This document shows positions 1 to 11,700 of a DNA stretch of 64,000 nucleotides, piece by piece. The DNA comes from Zygnema circumcarinatum (taxonomy: Eukaryota; Streptophyta; Zygnematophyceae; Zygnematales; Zygnemataceae). The stretch lies in contig CM074804.1 of NCBI GenBank assembly GCA_037447605.1, positions 4,785,613-4,849,612 of the forward strand, written 5' to 3'. The notes beneath the pieces are model-generated. The model had not been told where the DNA came from. It made no database searches and saw nothing but the letters and a program-made list of their open reading frames with translations. The stretch's first letter is position 1; every line of letters begins with the position of its first letter. The position numbers and the translations under genes are program-made.

Positions 1-272
1 ACTCGAGCAGTGCCTCTTGCACTCCCTCTCTCTCTTGCCTCCGTGCTGCCAGAAAGCGGCAAGGCGCTCCCCGTTGACATTAGCCATCGCTCCATGAGAA
101 GGCAGCGAGCCACCAACACGTGCCTGCGCGAGAGGAGCTGCTAAGGCCCTGTGCGCAGAGCAGACCGCCTCCATGGCTGCCACAGGCGACAGGCGACGCC
201 CAATGCCCGGGAAGGAGGGGGCGCTAAAAGAAGAGGTCGCGCCCGCGCCGGGACGGAGCGAGGGGCCGAGGG
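1..272. other. Intergenic, no gene seen
   Basis: GC-rich sequence with a pyrimidine-rich start. No open frame resembles a known protein and no exon structure is visible. The last eight bases (265-272, GCCGAGGG) look like the left target-site copy of the element that follows. Confidence 0.5.
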
Positions 273-1334
273 TAGGGATGGCCGTAAAATTATTATTTTT
301 TCTTAAATTGATTTTAGACTAGTATTTTTAAATGATGGGCGGTCTAAAACTAATATTTACATTGCTATTTTTGCACATGATGACGTCACGTCATGTCATG
401 GTGATGCCACACCACGGTGAGTGAGTGCGGCCAACTGTTGGCGGCGAGTGCCGACTTTTGTCACAACTTCTACGGGCCGTACGTGTCCCGCATGCCGTAC
501 AGATTAAATTTCATTACAGTTTAAATTTGGTCATAATAGTATTTAATTTTATTCGCTTAAAAAAACCCCGTTTAAAATCGATTATGTATAAGGGGGCGAC
601 TATTTACAGTGTACGGATTCTGAATGTAGTGTACGATTTCGCCGGGCAGCAAAAAAATCATTTTTTTGGTTGCCCGGCGCTGTTTCATATTTTTTAGAAT
701 AGATACAGACCTTTTTTCGTCGGATGTACGGATAGTGATTTGAAATGTACGAAGCGCGCGCGTCTACAAGGTAGAAGGGCGCAACACGTGGAGCGACATG
801 ATTGGTGCGGCAACATATGACGTGACAAGTATGTTTGGGACCGTGACGTGACGAAACGAGACGCGAAAAAAGTGGAGTCCGCGGACGGCAGTCGGAAATG
901 GCCGGAATTAAAACTGACAGAGAAAGATAGGGCACATAACGTAGCGTGTTTCAGGAAAAATCTGTCAGTTTTTATTCCCGCCATTTCCGACTGCCGTCCG
1001 CGGACTCCACTTTTGTCGCGTCTCGTTTCGTCACGTCACGGTCCCAAACATACTTGTCACGTCATATGTTGCCGCACCAATCATGTCGCTCCACGTGTTG
1101 CGCCCTTCTACCTTGTAGACGCGCGCGCTTCGTACATTTCAAATCACTATCCGTACATCCGACGAAAAAAGGTCTGTATCTATTCTAAAAAATATGAAAC
1201 AGCGCCGGGCAACCAAAAAAATGATTTTTTTGCTGCCCGGCGAAATCGTACACTACATTCAGAATCCGTACACTGTAAATAGTCGCCCCCATGTATAAAC
1301 TAGAAAATAATTTTCGCACTTGCTGCCATCCCTA
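273..1334. mobile_element. hAT-like non-autonomous element (outer shell of a nest)
   Basis: The left end reads TAGGGATGGCC and the right end is the inverse, GCCATCCCTA. The flanks are GCCGAGGG (265-272) and GCCGAGGC (1335-1342), a 7-of-8 match to an 8-bp target-site duplication. Ends of the TAGGG type with 8-bp duplications are typical of hAT elements. No transposase frame is present, so it is non-autonomous. Most of its length is the later insertion at 592-1290; without that insertion the shell is about 355 bp of AT-rich sequence. Confidence 0.72.
592..1290. mobile_element. 699-bp foldback element inserted in the hAT-like shell
   Basis: The two halves are almost perfect inverted copies of about 330 bp each, meeting around 920-960. 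The ends are GGGGGCGAC and GTCGCCCCC. An exact 8-bp direct repeat, ATGTATAA, flanks the element at 584-591 and 1291-1298, which marks a recent insertion. The two apparent open frames reading outward from the centre share the same C-terminal sequence only because the arms are inverted copies. They resemble no protein. Arm motifs such as GCCGGGCAG recur in the foldbacks near 27.1-28.1 kb and 62.5-63.6 kb. Confidence 0.85.
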
Positions 1335-2529
1335 GCCGAGGCCGAGGGCACTACCTCGCTCGCACTGGGTGACCGTACTGACCTGTACGGTACCTTTACC
1401 GTACGGTACTGTACGGGCGTCATCGTACTGTACGAAACAAACTGCGGCTCGCTGAGGCTTCCAGTTTGCAAACGTCATGATGTACGAAAGCGACTACGTG
1501 GTACGTCCCCGTCGGACCACGCTGTCGTCATCACTCACCGGTGATTGCGTCAGTACCCGTCAGCGAATCGCACGCTGGCTCCGTACGGAAATCCGCGGGG
1601 CGGGTGAGAAAAGGGGGGGTTGGCAAGTTGGCATTCGCCTCGCGATGGCGATGATGGCGTCAAAGGCGCATAGACAAAACCAACATGGGGAACCACGAGG
1701 AAGCAAGCGGTCACGAAGGACCCGAGGGCCGACAGGAGAAAGCGACGCGCTGAACTCTGCCACGGCTCTGGAAGCAGTCGCGAAGGCCGCCCATGGCCAT
1801 GCATGGCCCATGGGGCGCGCCGCGCATGCATATCATGCGGGCCGGCGGGCGGGCGGAGGGCCCCGGACGGCCAGGACAGGAGGCAGTAGCAGAAGCCAAG
1901 CACGACATTTTCTCTGACGCGGCAGGCTGTGATTGGCCGCTCTAGACAGTTTCAAACTGGCGACGCGTCTGCCCGCGCCATTGAGGCGGCGGGAATCCTA
2001 CGTGGAACGGCGTCCGAATCTTGGCGCTGTTTCATTGGCTCCGAAAAATACGCCAGCCAATGAGATACCGCAGGGAATGTGCCACGTGGATGCTCGAGCA
2101 CCTGCCACGTCAACCTTAGTGCCACGGAGGATGCCGGGTGTCCGTTTGGAGAGTAGTCGTCGTGGCGCGGTTGTGCGAGCGTGGAGGAAGCAGAGCACGG
2201 GGCGCCATGGGCGGGCGTGCAGGGGAGGTTGCGGAGGGGAGTTGAGCAGGCTGTTTCAGGGGGGCAACTTGCATTAGGGCTAGAGAGCTGATATAGGGTT
2301 GCAGGTTCTACAACACTTTGCTGTGGTGGATTGAAGGCAACTGATGATGGAGAGACTAAACAAATTGGCGTAGGAAAAGAATAACAATCACGAAAGGGTG
2401 GATGAGGATCAAGTGCAGGGCGTATCGGGCATCCCGCACCGCCCTTGCTGTGTTTCTTAAGTGCTTTTTGATTTGAGTGGCTATCGTCGAGTCGACAAGT
2501 CCTATCTGTAGATATTGACAGCAGTAGTC
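1335..2529. other. Intergenic region upstream of the PIN-LIKES gene
   Basis: It contains a partial copy of a dispersed repeat (core about 1643-1710, weaker to about 1795), a GC-rich stretch, and the presumed promoter and 5' leader of the next gene. Open frames here are low in complexity and I do not call them genes. Confidence 0.45.
1643..1795. repeat. Dispersed repeat, partial copy
   Basis: The core holds CATGGGGAACCACGAGG preceded by a GATGGCGTCAAAGG-like segment and followed by TCGCGAAGG. The same order of blocks occurs at 45661-45830, 47063-47130, 61850-61965 and 62629-63190. The family type is unknown. Confidence 0.5.
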
Positions 2530-5500
2530 ATGGTTTTGCTGCAAAACACATGGGAGCTGCTTCTCTTGTCGCTGCAGCCTGTGGTTGAATTCATGCTCCT
2601 GTGCGGCGTGGGAGCATGGCTGGCTCAACCATCAGTGAATATTTTTCCATCTGATGCTCGAGATTCTTTGAATAAGGTGACATATGGCGAAAACGAGGTT
2701 ACCTGAATTTTTTCTTGCTTGTGTCCTTAGGAAATATGAATTGAACTGGTCGGAAGAGGCGTCAGAACAAGCTGAGCTTGCAGAAGTTTAGGTCGAAGAC
2801 TATCATATAGGAACCACAAACACCAAATTTCCTGCCAAGCTTTTTACTGAAATCAGTCAGACACTAGATGCCGATCCAGAGTTCAATGTTTTCGGAGAAA
2901 CTTCCTGGCTTAGCTTGTTGTACCTTCTTAATCTGCTTTAAACCTCAAATGGCACCGCATCTTTGAAAGAGCAGTAGGAAACCTGACCCTTTGGTTCTGC
3001 TGCTATTCCATCTTCCCTTTGATTTTTTTTTTTCGGGCTGTGAGATAGATTTGACGTGACACCACTTCAGTTTTCAATGAAGCTTTTCTTACCAGTAAGT
3101 GGTGGGTTAAGTCATTCAGTATGTGGAATCTAATGGTGGACTATGGTCTTTATCTTTTCTTGTCTTTTTCTTTACAGCTGGTGTTCTTTGTTTTCTCGCC
3201 AGCATTTGTGTTCAGCAAACTGGGAGATGCTGTAGATGCAACCAAGGCCATTGAATGGTACAACTCAGCACCTTGGCACTTGATCCTTGTGTAATGGACT
3301 ACATTTTTATTCGATATCGAAAAATTGTCTCAATTGTCTCAGTCGGATGTTTTCGTTCCAGGATGATTTTTTTTGACAAAGACTCCTCACCTGAGAGAAA
3401 ATGTTAGAGACTATCAACCTGGAGTATTAAATCTTCTTCACAACACTGGACACTACGTTCAGTAGCGCTTTTTCTTTGATGTCGAGTCTCACCCTGTTTC
3501 CCATTGAAAACACAGGGCGGCCTTTTCTCCTCTACTCAGCCCTCCGCAACCATCCATTTGTCTTCCCTATTGCGTCTTACATCCATTCCAGCTGGTTCAC
3601 CTCCTAGCAGCAGTAAAGCTTGCTGTAACTTGGGTGGCAAGCATCACAAAGCAGCAATGATTTTAGCGGGTTTTAATCTGCTTGAAAGTACTCTAGCATT
3701 TTTCTCTATTCAGCGACCACCGGGCAACTTGAGAACTCGGAGTGGGCGATTGTATGTGGCAGGTGGTATCTGCCGGTCAATGTGCTGATAGTCTGTGCTC
3801 TTGGGTACGTGATCGGCATTTTAGTTGTGTGGATCTGCAAACCTCCTCAACAATTTCATCGCCTTACAATTGCATGCTGTACCATTGGTACGAACCTCAC
3901 ACTGTGTACTACCTTTGGATTCTTATGGTTGTTAATAGGCTCCCACACGTCTAAAACGACGAATTGTTTCATAGTTATCGCATAATACGGTGTTGGAGGG
4001 CTTCCTTTTGCACAGTCCATTTTCAAATTGGTGTTCAGTGTAGTTATCCTTGGAATAGAGGATTCATCTGTTTTTTGTGTGCATTTGTTTGGTTAAGCCA
4101 GGCAACATTGGGAATCTCCCCTTAGTTCTCGTTGACGGCGTATGCAGCGATACAGCAAATCCCTTCGGTGATGAAAAGCATTGCCTGGAAGATGGAGTGG
4201 CAAAAGTAACTTTTGGCATGTGGGTGAGTACCAGAACCACCACAAGCAGACGCTTATGTATGAATGGGAAAAGGGTTTCCCATTGCTTTCCACTCGTGCT
4301 TTCAGCCACTCGGCTTGACAGTTACATTCAGTCGAGTAACAAGGCTAGAGGAGCTTTCGAGCTGCTGAAGGAAAGCGAAGTGGCATTTTGATACTCTGTT
4401 CGCATTTTTAGTGGCTTCCGACATCTTTGAAAAGGTCAAAAGCGTCTCCTAATTTCCACTTTGCTGGAGGTTCAGATGGCTGTCTTTGTCATGTGGACAT
4501 TTATCTACAACTTCCTGAAGCCGCAGGAGGTACCTGATTTCGAAGTTGTTGGTGGAACAGCAGATCATTTAGCAGGAGTAACACACGATGACAAGGCCTT
4601 GATTTTCCCATTGAGGAACGGTACTGCAGCTTCCTCAGAAGGTAGCGAGGTGCTCGAAGTAGTAACGAAGATGGAAAAGCATAGCGACTTCGCGGAAGGC
4701 AAGGGAGAAGACGGGTCTCGCGGGAGTACACTGCAATTGACAGAGACAAGAACGAGCATAGAAGCGTGCAATATCGCTGTCACAGAGCTGGATGTACTCC
4801 CTAACACAAGAGATGGACAAGGCAATGAAAAGGAGAGAGCAGGTCAAGGGGAGGATATGATACCGCAGGCAGAGGAAAACCATTTGGAGGACCCTCACCT
4901 TTCATTGGATGGGAGGAAATCCTCCCGCATGGTCTGGAAACGGAACGGGGATGTGATGTACCAGCAGCTGCTGGTACCTAAGGTGTGAATTAATGACAAG
5001 ATAAAGAATTAAAAGTTCATACCTGCATGAATGCAAGGTTGCTGCGTTTTCAACCGCACTGTAAGCTGCACTTAAATGCATGCATAGTGAATTGATACTC
5101 GGGGAAGAAAGTTAAGCCATTGCATTTTCACTTGCGAATCCAACAATAGGGACGTAATAACCATTACTTCGACCTTGCATTCTGTGACTTTGTGGCTCTT
5201 TTTCTTAGAGTGCTTGTAGAATGATGGAATCTAAACAGGGATGTGCACGGGTGTTAATCTATTTTTCATGAGCTCCTTTGCTTAAACAATTGAAATCCTG
5301 CATGAGGCCATGCAGGCCATGGATCAGGAGAGTCCTCAGCCTGCTAGTGGAACTGAACGTATTTGTCCCCCATGGGAAAATTTACGAGTATGGAGGCGAT
5401 GGCTTATTGCCAATGGGAAGCTCCGCGACATCTTTACACCTCCGACAACTGCTGCGGTAATGGGAACAAATTGAATAGAGGGGTGTAGCCTTAGCTTGCT

Positions 5501-6771
5501 GCTCTGCGACCATGCATTTGTAAGGCTGGACGACACAGAGAGACTGGGCAGGGCGGGTCTGGGATAGCTCTTCAGGAGGCCTTGACAGCCAGCTTCTTGA
5601 TGGGAGTAGCAGTATGATTTTAGGACAATGGAAGAGGACTAATCTGCACTGTCCATTGCAAACAAACATCAGACCTTGTCATCTAAGTTCCAAGTAGCTG
5701 ACTGTTTCATCCTGACTGGTTTCACTTATCACTGCACTGCAGGCTCTAGCGCTGATAGTTGGAGTGATTCCTCCCGTAAAAGGCCTTTTTTTCGGTCCAG
5801 GAGCTCCTTTGCAGTTGCTCACACATACGCTTGATACCTTGGGGTATGCTTCCAGAACCCACAGCTTATGCAAAGAATTCACTTTGAAAGGGAAACTGTG
5901 GGTTACCGTGACAGAGACGAATTCGGTGCTATGAACTGCATCTTCCTGTTTGGGGAATCATTTCAAGGGGCTTGAATAGATAGTTGATCCTACACTTTGG
6001 CGCCATTGCAGATCCTTGAACTGAGATAATCTGCTGTCTTTTTTCACCCATGTTTGAATCTGCGCGAGTGTCCGCACCCAGCAGATTGATGTCGTGATGC
6101 TCGTGTGTAGGGGGGCCTTAATTCCTTCGATGTGTGTAACTCTCGGCGGAAACTTAGCACTAGGTGAGCTCTTTGGATGTCATTTGAGCCCCTGGAGATG
6201 TTTGCGATTGTTGCGTTTCTAGTGACTGTTCTACCTTGGTTGACTTCTTGTTTATCTTCGCAAATGTGGTCGCAGGCCCTGGACGGACTGCTCTTGGAAT
6301 GAGAACGATTGTTGGAATCACAATTGCTCGGCTCGTTCTGCTGCCCCTCGTGGGCTTAGGAGTCGTGCCAGTAGCTGGCGGCTTGGGACTCATTCCTCCA
6401 CAAGACCCCATGCTGCGTTTTGTTCTTCTCCTCCAGTTCGCGTGTCCGACCGCCATCAATCTTGGTTTGTAGCCGTGCCTAACCTGCATTTAAAACAAGG
6501 GAAATTTGCATTTAGAGTTTTTTGAGTTGACGCACGATTTATTTAATCATTCGTTCACGATTCGCGATGCATGGATTCACTGAGACGATGATATCAAGGC
6601 ACACGCAGGAGATGGAGTTAATGGATGTGTTTGCTGGGAAATACAGGAACTGTGGCGCAGCTTCACGGTGTGGGGGCTAGTGAAGCTTCTGCAGTACTGT
6701 TTTGGGGATATCTCTTGTGTGGCTTTCCGCTAATTGGCTTCATGGTGATCTGCTTCGCTCTCTTTTTCTGA
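2530..6771 (+). CDS. PIN-LIKES (PILS) auxin efflux carrier-like membrane protein
   Basis: Predicted 532-residue ER-type auxin transport facilitator of the PILS family (membrane transport Pfam family). Exons: 2530-2676, 3178-3257, 3763-3887, 4102-4223, 4476-4982, 5307-5456, 5743-5843, 6111-6163, 6276-6464, 6647-6771; all phases agree and the last ends in TGA. Family landmarks are the N-terminal helices with SLNK then VFFVFSPAFVFSKL (about residues 46-63), WYLPVNV, the conserved GNIGNLPLVLV (about 118-128), TPPTTAA before the second helix bundle (about 370), TLGGNLALG (about 421-429), ACPTAINLG and the C-terminal GYLLCGFPLIGFMV. A hydrophilic loop of about 145 residues (about 180-325) separates two hydrophobic bundles, as in the family. 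The start is the first ATG before the first helix; an upstream non-coding exon is possible. The subfamily is not resolved. Confidence 0.86.
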
Positions 6772-8716
6772 TGCTGTGAATGAGGTAAGCAGGCCTTTCT
6801 ACCCCCTTAATCAGAGTCAGACTATCTCACATTAAACCGTAAAGGGAACAAGATCTTCTAGGTGCTGTGGCTTAGGCCCGCCAATGGCCAGGCATGTGTT
6901 TAGTTTGTCCTGGAAATGTGGTGATGTGGAGCAGAGTGCTGTAAATGGTGAGTTCTCTCAATGAAGGGTGTTCCGTGTTGGCTTCACTCAACCATCCGGT
7001 CCCAGCTAGCAGTGAAGCGGCCGTTGCATTTTTGTACCATACATCATTAAGCCCTTCGTGTCCGTCTATTTATCTTTTTAAAAGCTGGAGAGTTCGGAGT
7101 ATTTAATGTTGCTTTGGTGCTCACGTTGTTGTCCCTTAGCAGTTGCTGTTCGTCAGGATTCGTTTTTTCGGGAGCATATGACGAGAATTTCTTCCCTCCT
7201 TCAAAAAAAACGAGGGGTCTTTTTTCCGGCCTCGCCTTCTCCAACAATGCTCTCTTGGGAAAGATCACCGGAAATGAATAACGTCTAAGGAGACTCTGTC
7301 GTCATTTGCCGTGAGAGCGCCCCCTTGCTAAGGCGGCTTTGAGGACAGTTTCGCTTCTTTCAATTTTTTTTTTTTTTTTTTTTTTCTAAATATGCTCAGA
7401 GCGAGAGAAACGCGTGAAGTAGTAGATGCCTCACGGTTATGAGACAAAAGTGCCAGAGGGTGGGAGGAATCTTTTCCAGTCGCTTCATTTTTTTCGATAT
7501 CTCATTGTCGAGCGGCTTAAGTGCTCGAGAATAAGTACTGCGGAAGGCAGGTCAAGGTACAAGGGAAGGTGACAGTAAGCTGGGATATTGTCTGCAGTGA
7601 TGATGCAGCAGGTTGCAATACTTCTGCAATTTTGTACGCAAGTACTTTACAATTTTTTTTTTTTCCCAGTAAGAAAATCGGAACATGGCTCACATTTTAT
7701 GTGATCGTTTGTGCTGTAACCTGTCGTTAGGCCTCGCGGGATCGTTTCACATGTGGCTAACTTTCCTTTCTTTTGCCGGTCATTTGTGACCTCAGCATAT
7801 TGGTTCTACATGTTGCCTTTCTTCATGTACGTTTTAGATTTTGTCGCCGTCGTGAGATCAATGCAAATGTTTTCTCTGTGCCGCAGTTGAGGCTTTAGAA
7901 GCAACGAAACAAACGATTCACGAGGATGAATTCCTCGTGAACTGTTGAATCCAACGCGTTCATCCATTGGCAATGGTTGGCTGGATTGTCAACTAATGGT
8001 TCGCAACCACTGCCAATGGTTGTCCCAGTTGTTCGAGTGTCCGTACAGTCCGTGGTCCTCCCCTGAACGTTTCGGCGTGTTCGCCAGAGACCGAAACCCG
8101 CGAAGCGAACATGGGTCTACCGTACGGTACGACACAGCATGTGCCGTCTCCCCAGATCTGGGCCGTCCATCCCGCGATCCGACGGCTCCCGTCGCGTCCC
8201 CGCCCCCACCCACGAGTCCCGCCCCCCGATCGACGGCCCGCCGCCCGCCACGCCGCCCTCCCCGCGTGCAGGCGCTGCCGCGACGTGGCCCGCCCCCGCA
8301 CGCGGGGACCGCCCCCCGTGACGTCACGCTGCCGGGCGCTCCTGGGCCGGCTGGATCCACGGAGGGGCGGAGCGGCTAACGTGGCCGCGCGCGGGGACGC
8401 CGCTTTTAGGGCTAAGGGCCGCGCGGGCGGTTCCGTACGGGGGGGAGGGGGGGGGCGCGAGGGAGGGGAGGGGGAATGGACGACAGAGTTGGAGGAAAGG
8501 ACGGAGGTGGAGGAAGCGGAAGCGGTTTTAGGTCAAAGAGGTGGTGCATAAGGAAGTTAGGGTTTGGTGAAGGATGTACAGCGTGGAAGGATAGTTGTGC
8601 AAATGTAGTGCAGCGGGGAAGATGCTGTCGCAAAATGCTGGATACTGCGAGATGAAGACCCTCAGCTCTAGTTGCAAATTCAGGACAAGAAGTAGTCAAG
8701 ACTTGCATCAGCTGCG
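6772..8716. other. Intergenic region and upstream region of the REC-SPA gene
   Basis: It holds a T-run near 7363-7385, a short hairpin (10-bp arms, 7917-7941), the inverted segments CCATTGGCAATGG and CCACTGCCAATGG (about 7960-8030), and a very GC-rich block (about 8090-8510). An inverted telo-box (TTAGGGTTT) lies near 8558. Frames in the GC-rich block are compositional and I do not call them genes. Confidence 0.5.
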
Positions 8717-11700
8717 ATGGATGGGGTTGTCATCTCTCCGTCTGATGTCCATGTGCTCTTGGTCGATGACGAGCGTCTCTCACGACTCGTAGTCGGGAAC
8801 CTTTTAAGAAGATGTGGTTACCAGGGTGAGCGCGATGCCTGTGGCTATAACTCCGTCTCTTTTTGTCCGGCAATGCTAACCTGTGGTCGCATGCCACGTT
8901 AAAATCAGAGATAGGATGGCTGCCTGTAAAAAGGATCTGCGGGACGTTTTATATTTTTAGACCCCTAGCTTCCGTCGGTCCGTGAACTCAAACGGGCAGT
9001 GAGTCGTTTACTACGACATCTACCCGCCAGTCTGCTTTAGTTTTTCTACACTTAGGCGTATTTGAATACTTGTCTCAGTTGCTTGTTACGTGTATTGGCC
9101 GCTTATGAAGGGTTCTATGCAATAAACCAAGATAGACGAGATGACGCAGGGGGATCTAGGCGGTGGTTAGTGGAAGCCTTACGTGGTAGGCTATTATGTT
9201 TGCATTACTGTAGAAATTCATCGAGATCTGTATGCTGCCGACTGTGGCATCCGGGTGAACAAATCTCGGTTGCACTAAAAGTTTGGCCACGATGACGTTT
9301 TACAAGCTATTCGGAAACTCTGAGCTCACTTTCAAATTTTTAAGATATTAGCTGGAAATGAAAGCTATCCATTGCTCCTTTATGTTGATTGAAAGGGGGT
9401 CAAGTTTGAAGTACTTGCCAGAGACCTTTTTCCATTGCTAAACTCTGTCATGCATGTCATGCTGCTGTCGCATAGCTGTGCGTCAATACGGCAGAGATTG
9501 ATCTGGACGAGGTTAACATGAATTTGTCCCGGGCATACAAGTTTCCCCTTATTGAGGCTAACTTTTTAGGTCTTTCTATGGAGGCTACAAATTGAAAAGT
9601 TGTAGGGCGTGGCAAAGTTTAGTATTCGTTTAGGGCTTAGTAATCGCGCAGCCTAATTGGTCGGATTTGCTGTGAGATTGTGATGTTTGTAGTTTGTCTT
9701 TCATATGCTGCAACTGCTCGTGGGTCTCGTAGAGGTAATGGCCTTTACTGCATCTTCTGTTAAACTTACAGAAATGGAAGCGGGTGCAAATTGCTGCAGT
9801 CACCGTTGCAGATGGAGGGCAGGAGGCTCTGCGGATGCTGCAGGAGAAAGCTTACAATTTCAATTTGTTGCTTACAGTGAGTGGTCTTGACTTTCTTTCT
9901 TTCGGTACATACCTTTTTGGGTTCGTGCATTCTCGTCTAGCTGTCAACTGCTCATAGGTGGTTAGTGTCTGCACTGGTAAGGTCCAAACGTCTGAAGGTC
10001 AGAATTAGTGAGAGGAAAGTCCTTTTTGAAAAATATAACGTGGCTGCCCCACGTGCTGTAGAATCCACATAGTTGCTCGACAAGTTTGTTTGGGACTGTT
10101 TATTATATGGTTCATGATATGGTCGCGCAATTTACACGAAATAGTCAATGCTGTGAACATGGCTCCCTCTTTGGAATATCACTCGTGCTCAAAATTTATT
10201 GTAAAAGCCGATAGTGGCTGTTCATTGAGTGTTGTCCTGGACGAAAAGCAGTTTAAGCCCGAGGCTATTCAGGTCTGTCTCGCATAAAATCGGTAGTATT
10301 TTGGGCTACAAAGAAGTACTGTGCATGAAATGACACAGTTGTTCAATCCTTTGTGACCTGTCATCTCGTTTTTTCCATTGTATGGTAATTACGGTGGGGA
10401 CTCTGGATGTCAGGACCTAATGATGCCGGGCATGAATGGACTTCAACTGCTTCAATATGTTCGGTCCAATCAGGCGCTGGATGCCCTTCCTGTTGTTAGT
10501 AAGCCACGCACAACTTTTCTTGGGGATTGCCAACTCTATCCACTAGGCACCTTAAGCAAAGCGAAAGATAGAGTGAGACTTAGTTCAGAAAGCCACTGGC
10601 TGTGTAAAATAGTTTGCAAACTCTGGCCATTAGATCCTTGGAAATTTTGTTGGATGTACAGCCAGGTTCTGTAACTTCTTTATAAGTCCATTCGACTGCC
10701 CTTTCGCATTGTCCCACAGCCCTCATTGCTTCGCACTCTTAATGCATCTTCTGCAGAAGTTCGGATAGGTCAGAATGACAGTGCGAATTTGTTGAAGATA
10801 ATCCTATGCAAACCTTTTCTCTGGATCTAGCCACCTTGAACAATGCTCTAGCCAGTGCAGCCTTCACAGAGGATTTTGCTGCAGAAGTCGCATTCATTCT
10901 TATTTGCGGACAGTTGCTGTCTTTTCTATCTCAAAACAGAGAACTTCCCAGCTTCCTTCAACTTGTGCATGGAACAGCAGCATCTGCAGTGTGTAACACT
11001 TTGTAGAGTTTGTGAAATTTTGGCAGTGATGTCGTCCAATGAACATCAAGCAACTGTGGTCCAATGCATCAGTAGTGGTGCTGAAGAGTACTTGTTGAAG
11101 CCGATCACGAAAAAGGAGGTACAATACATCTGGCAGCATGTCTGGCGCCGCAGTCAAAGTCTGATTCGCCTCGCAGAGGGTCGAGTTCAATATGAGGTAA
11201 GCACAAGGAAGCATCAGCGATTCAGGCATCAAGATTTCCTTTCTGATTGATCCCATAGGATTTGGTGGCTTCCCCGCTTATGCGTTTCCTTCACATGGTC
11301 CATAGCATTTACAGGCCGCTTACAAGGTCTTATCCGTCTGATCTGCATGCAGTTTGCTCCAGAGCCATTTTGTTCTCTTAAGGTGCAGGACTGAGTACTT
11401 CTGCCATATATTTAGTGTTCTGAATGTTGAAGAAAATACTGTTCAAAGATTAAAAACCATGTAACTTTTATAGATCTGGACTTGCTGAATGCACTAAGTG
11501 TCCTATCCTTAATCGAAGCAATTTATAGTGTGTCAAACTGTATCTACCTGGCGAATCTCTTTCAACTACATGAGGACATCCGTCCTTGATGGCCTCTAGA
11601 CTATCTGTACTTGTACCATAGATGGTTTTTTTCCTGCTGGTTGCCAACTCGTCAAGGTATACTTAGCAACATGTAACATTGTGCTGGATGACTGCAGGCG

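Noticed and set aside
600-1282. Mirror-image open frames with the same C-terminal peptide
   Set aside because: Produced by the inverted arms of the foldback element, not by genes.
5907-5975. Possible PILS exon reading GDEFGAMNCIFLFGESFQG
   Set aside because: It runs into a stop with no donor, and the exon at 6111-6163 supplies the expected TLGGNLALG segment in the right phase.
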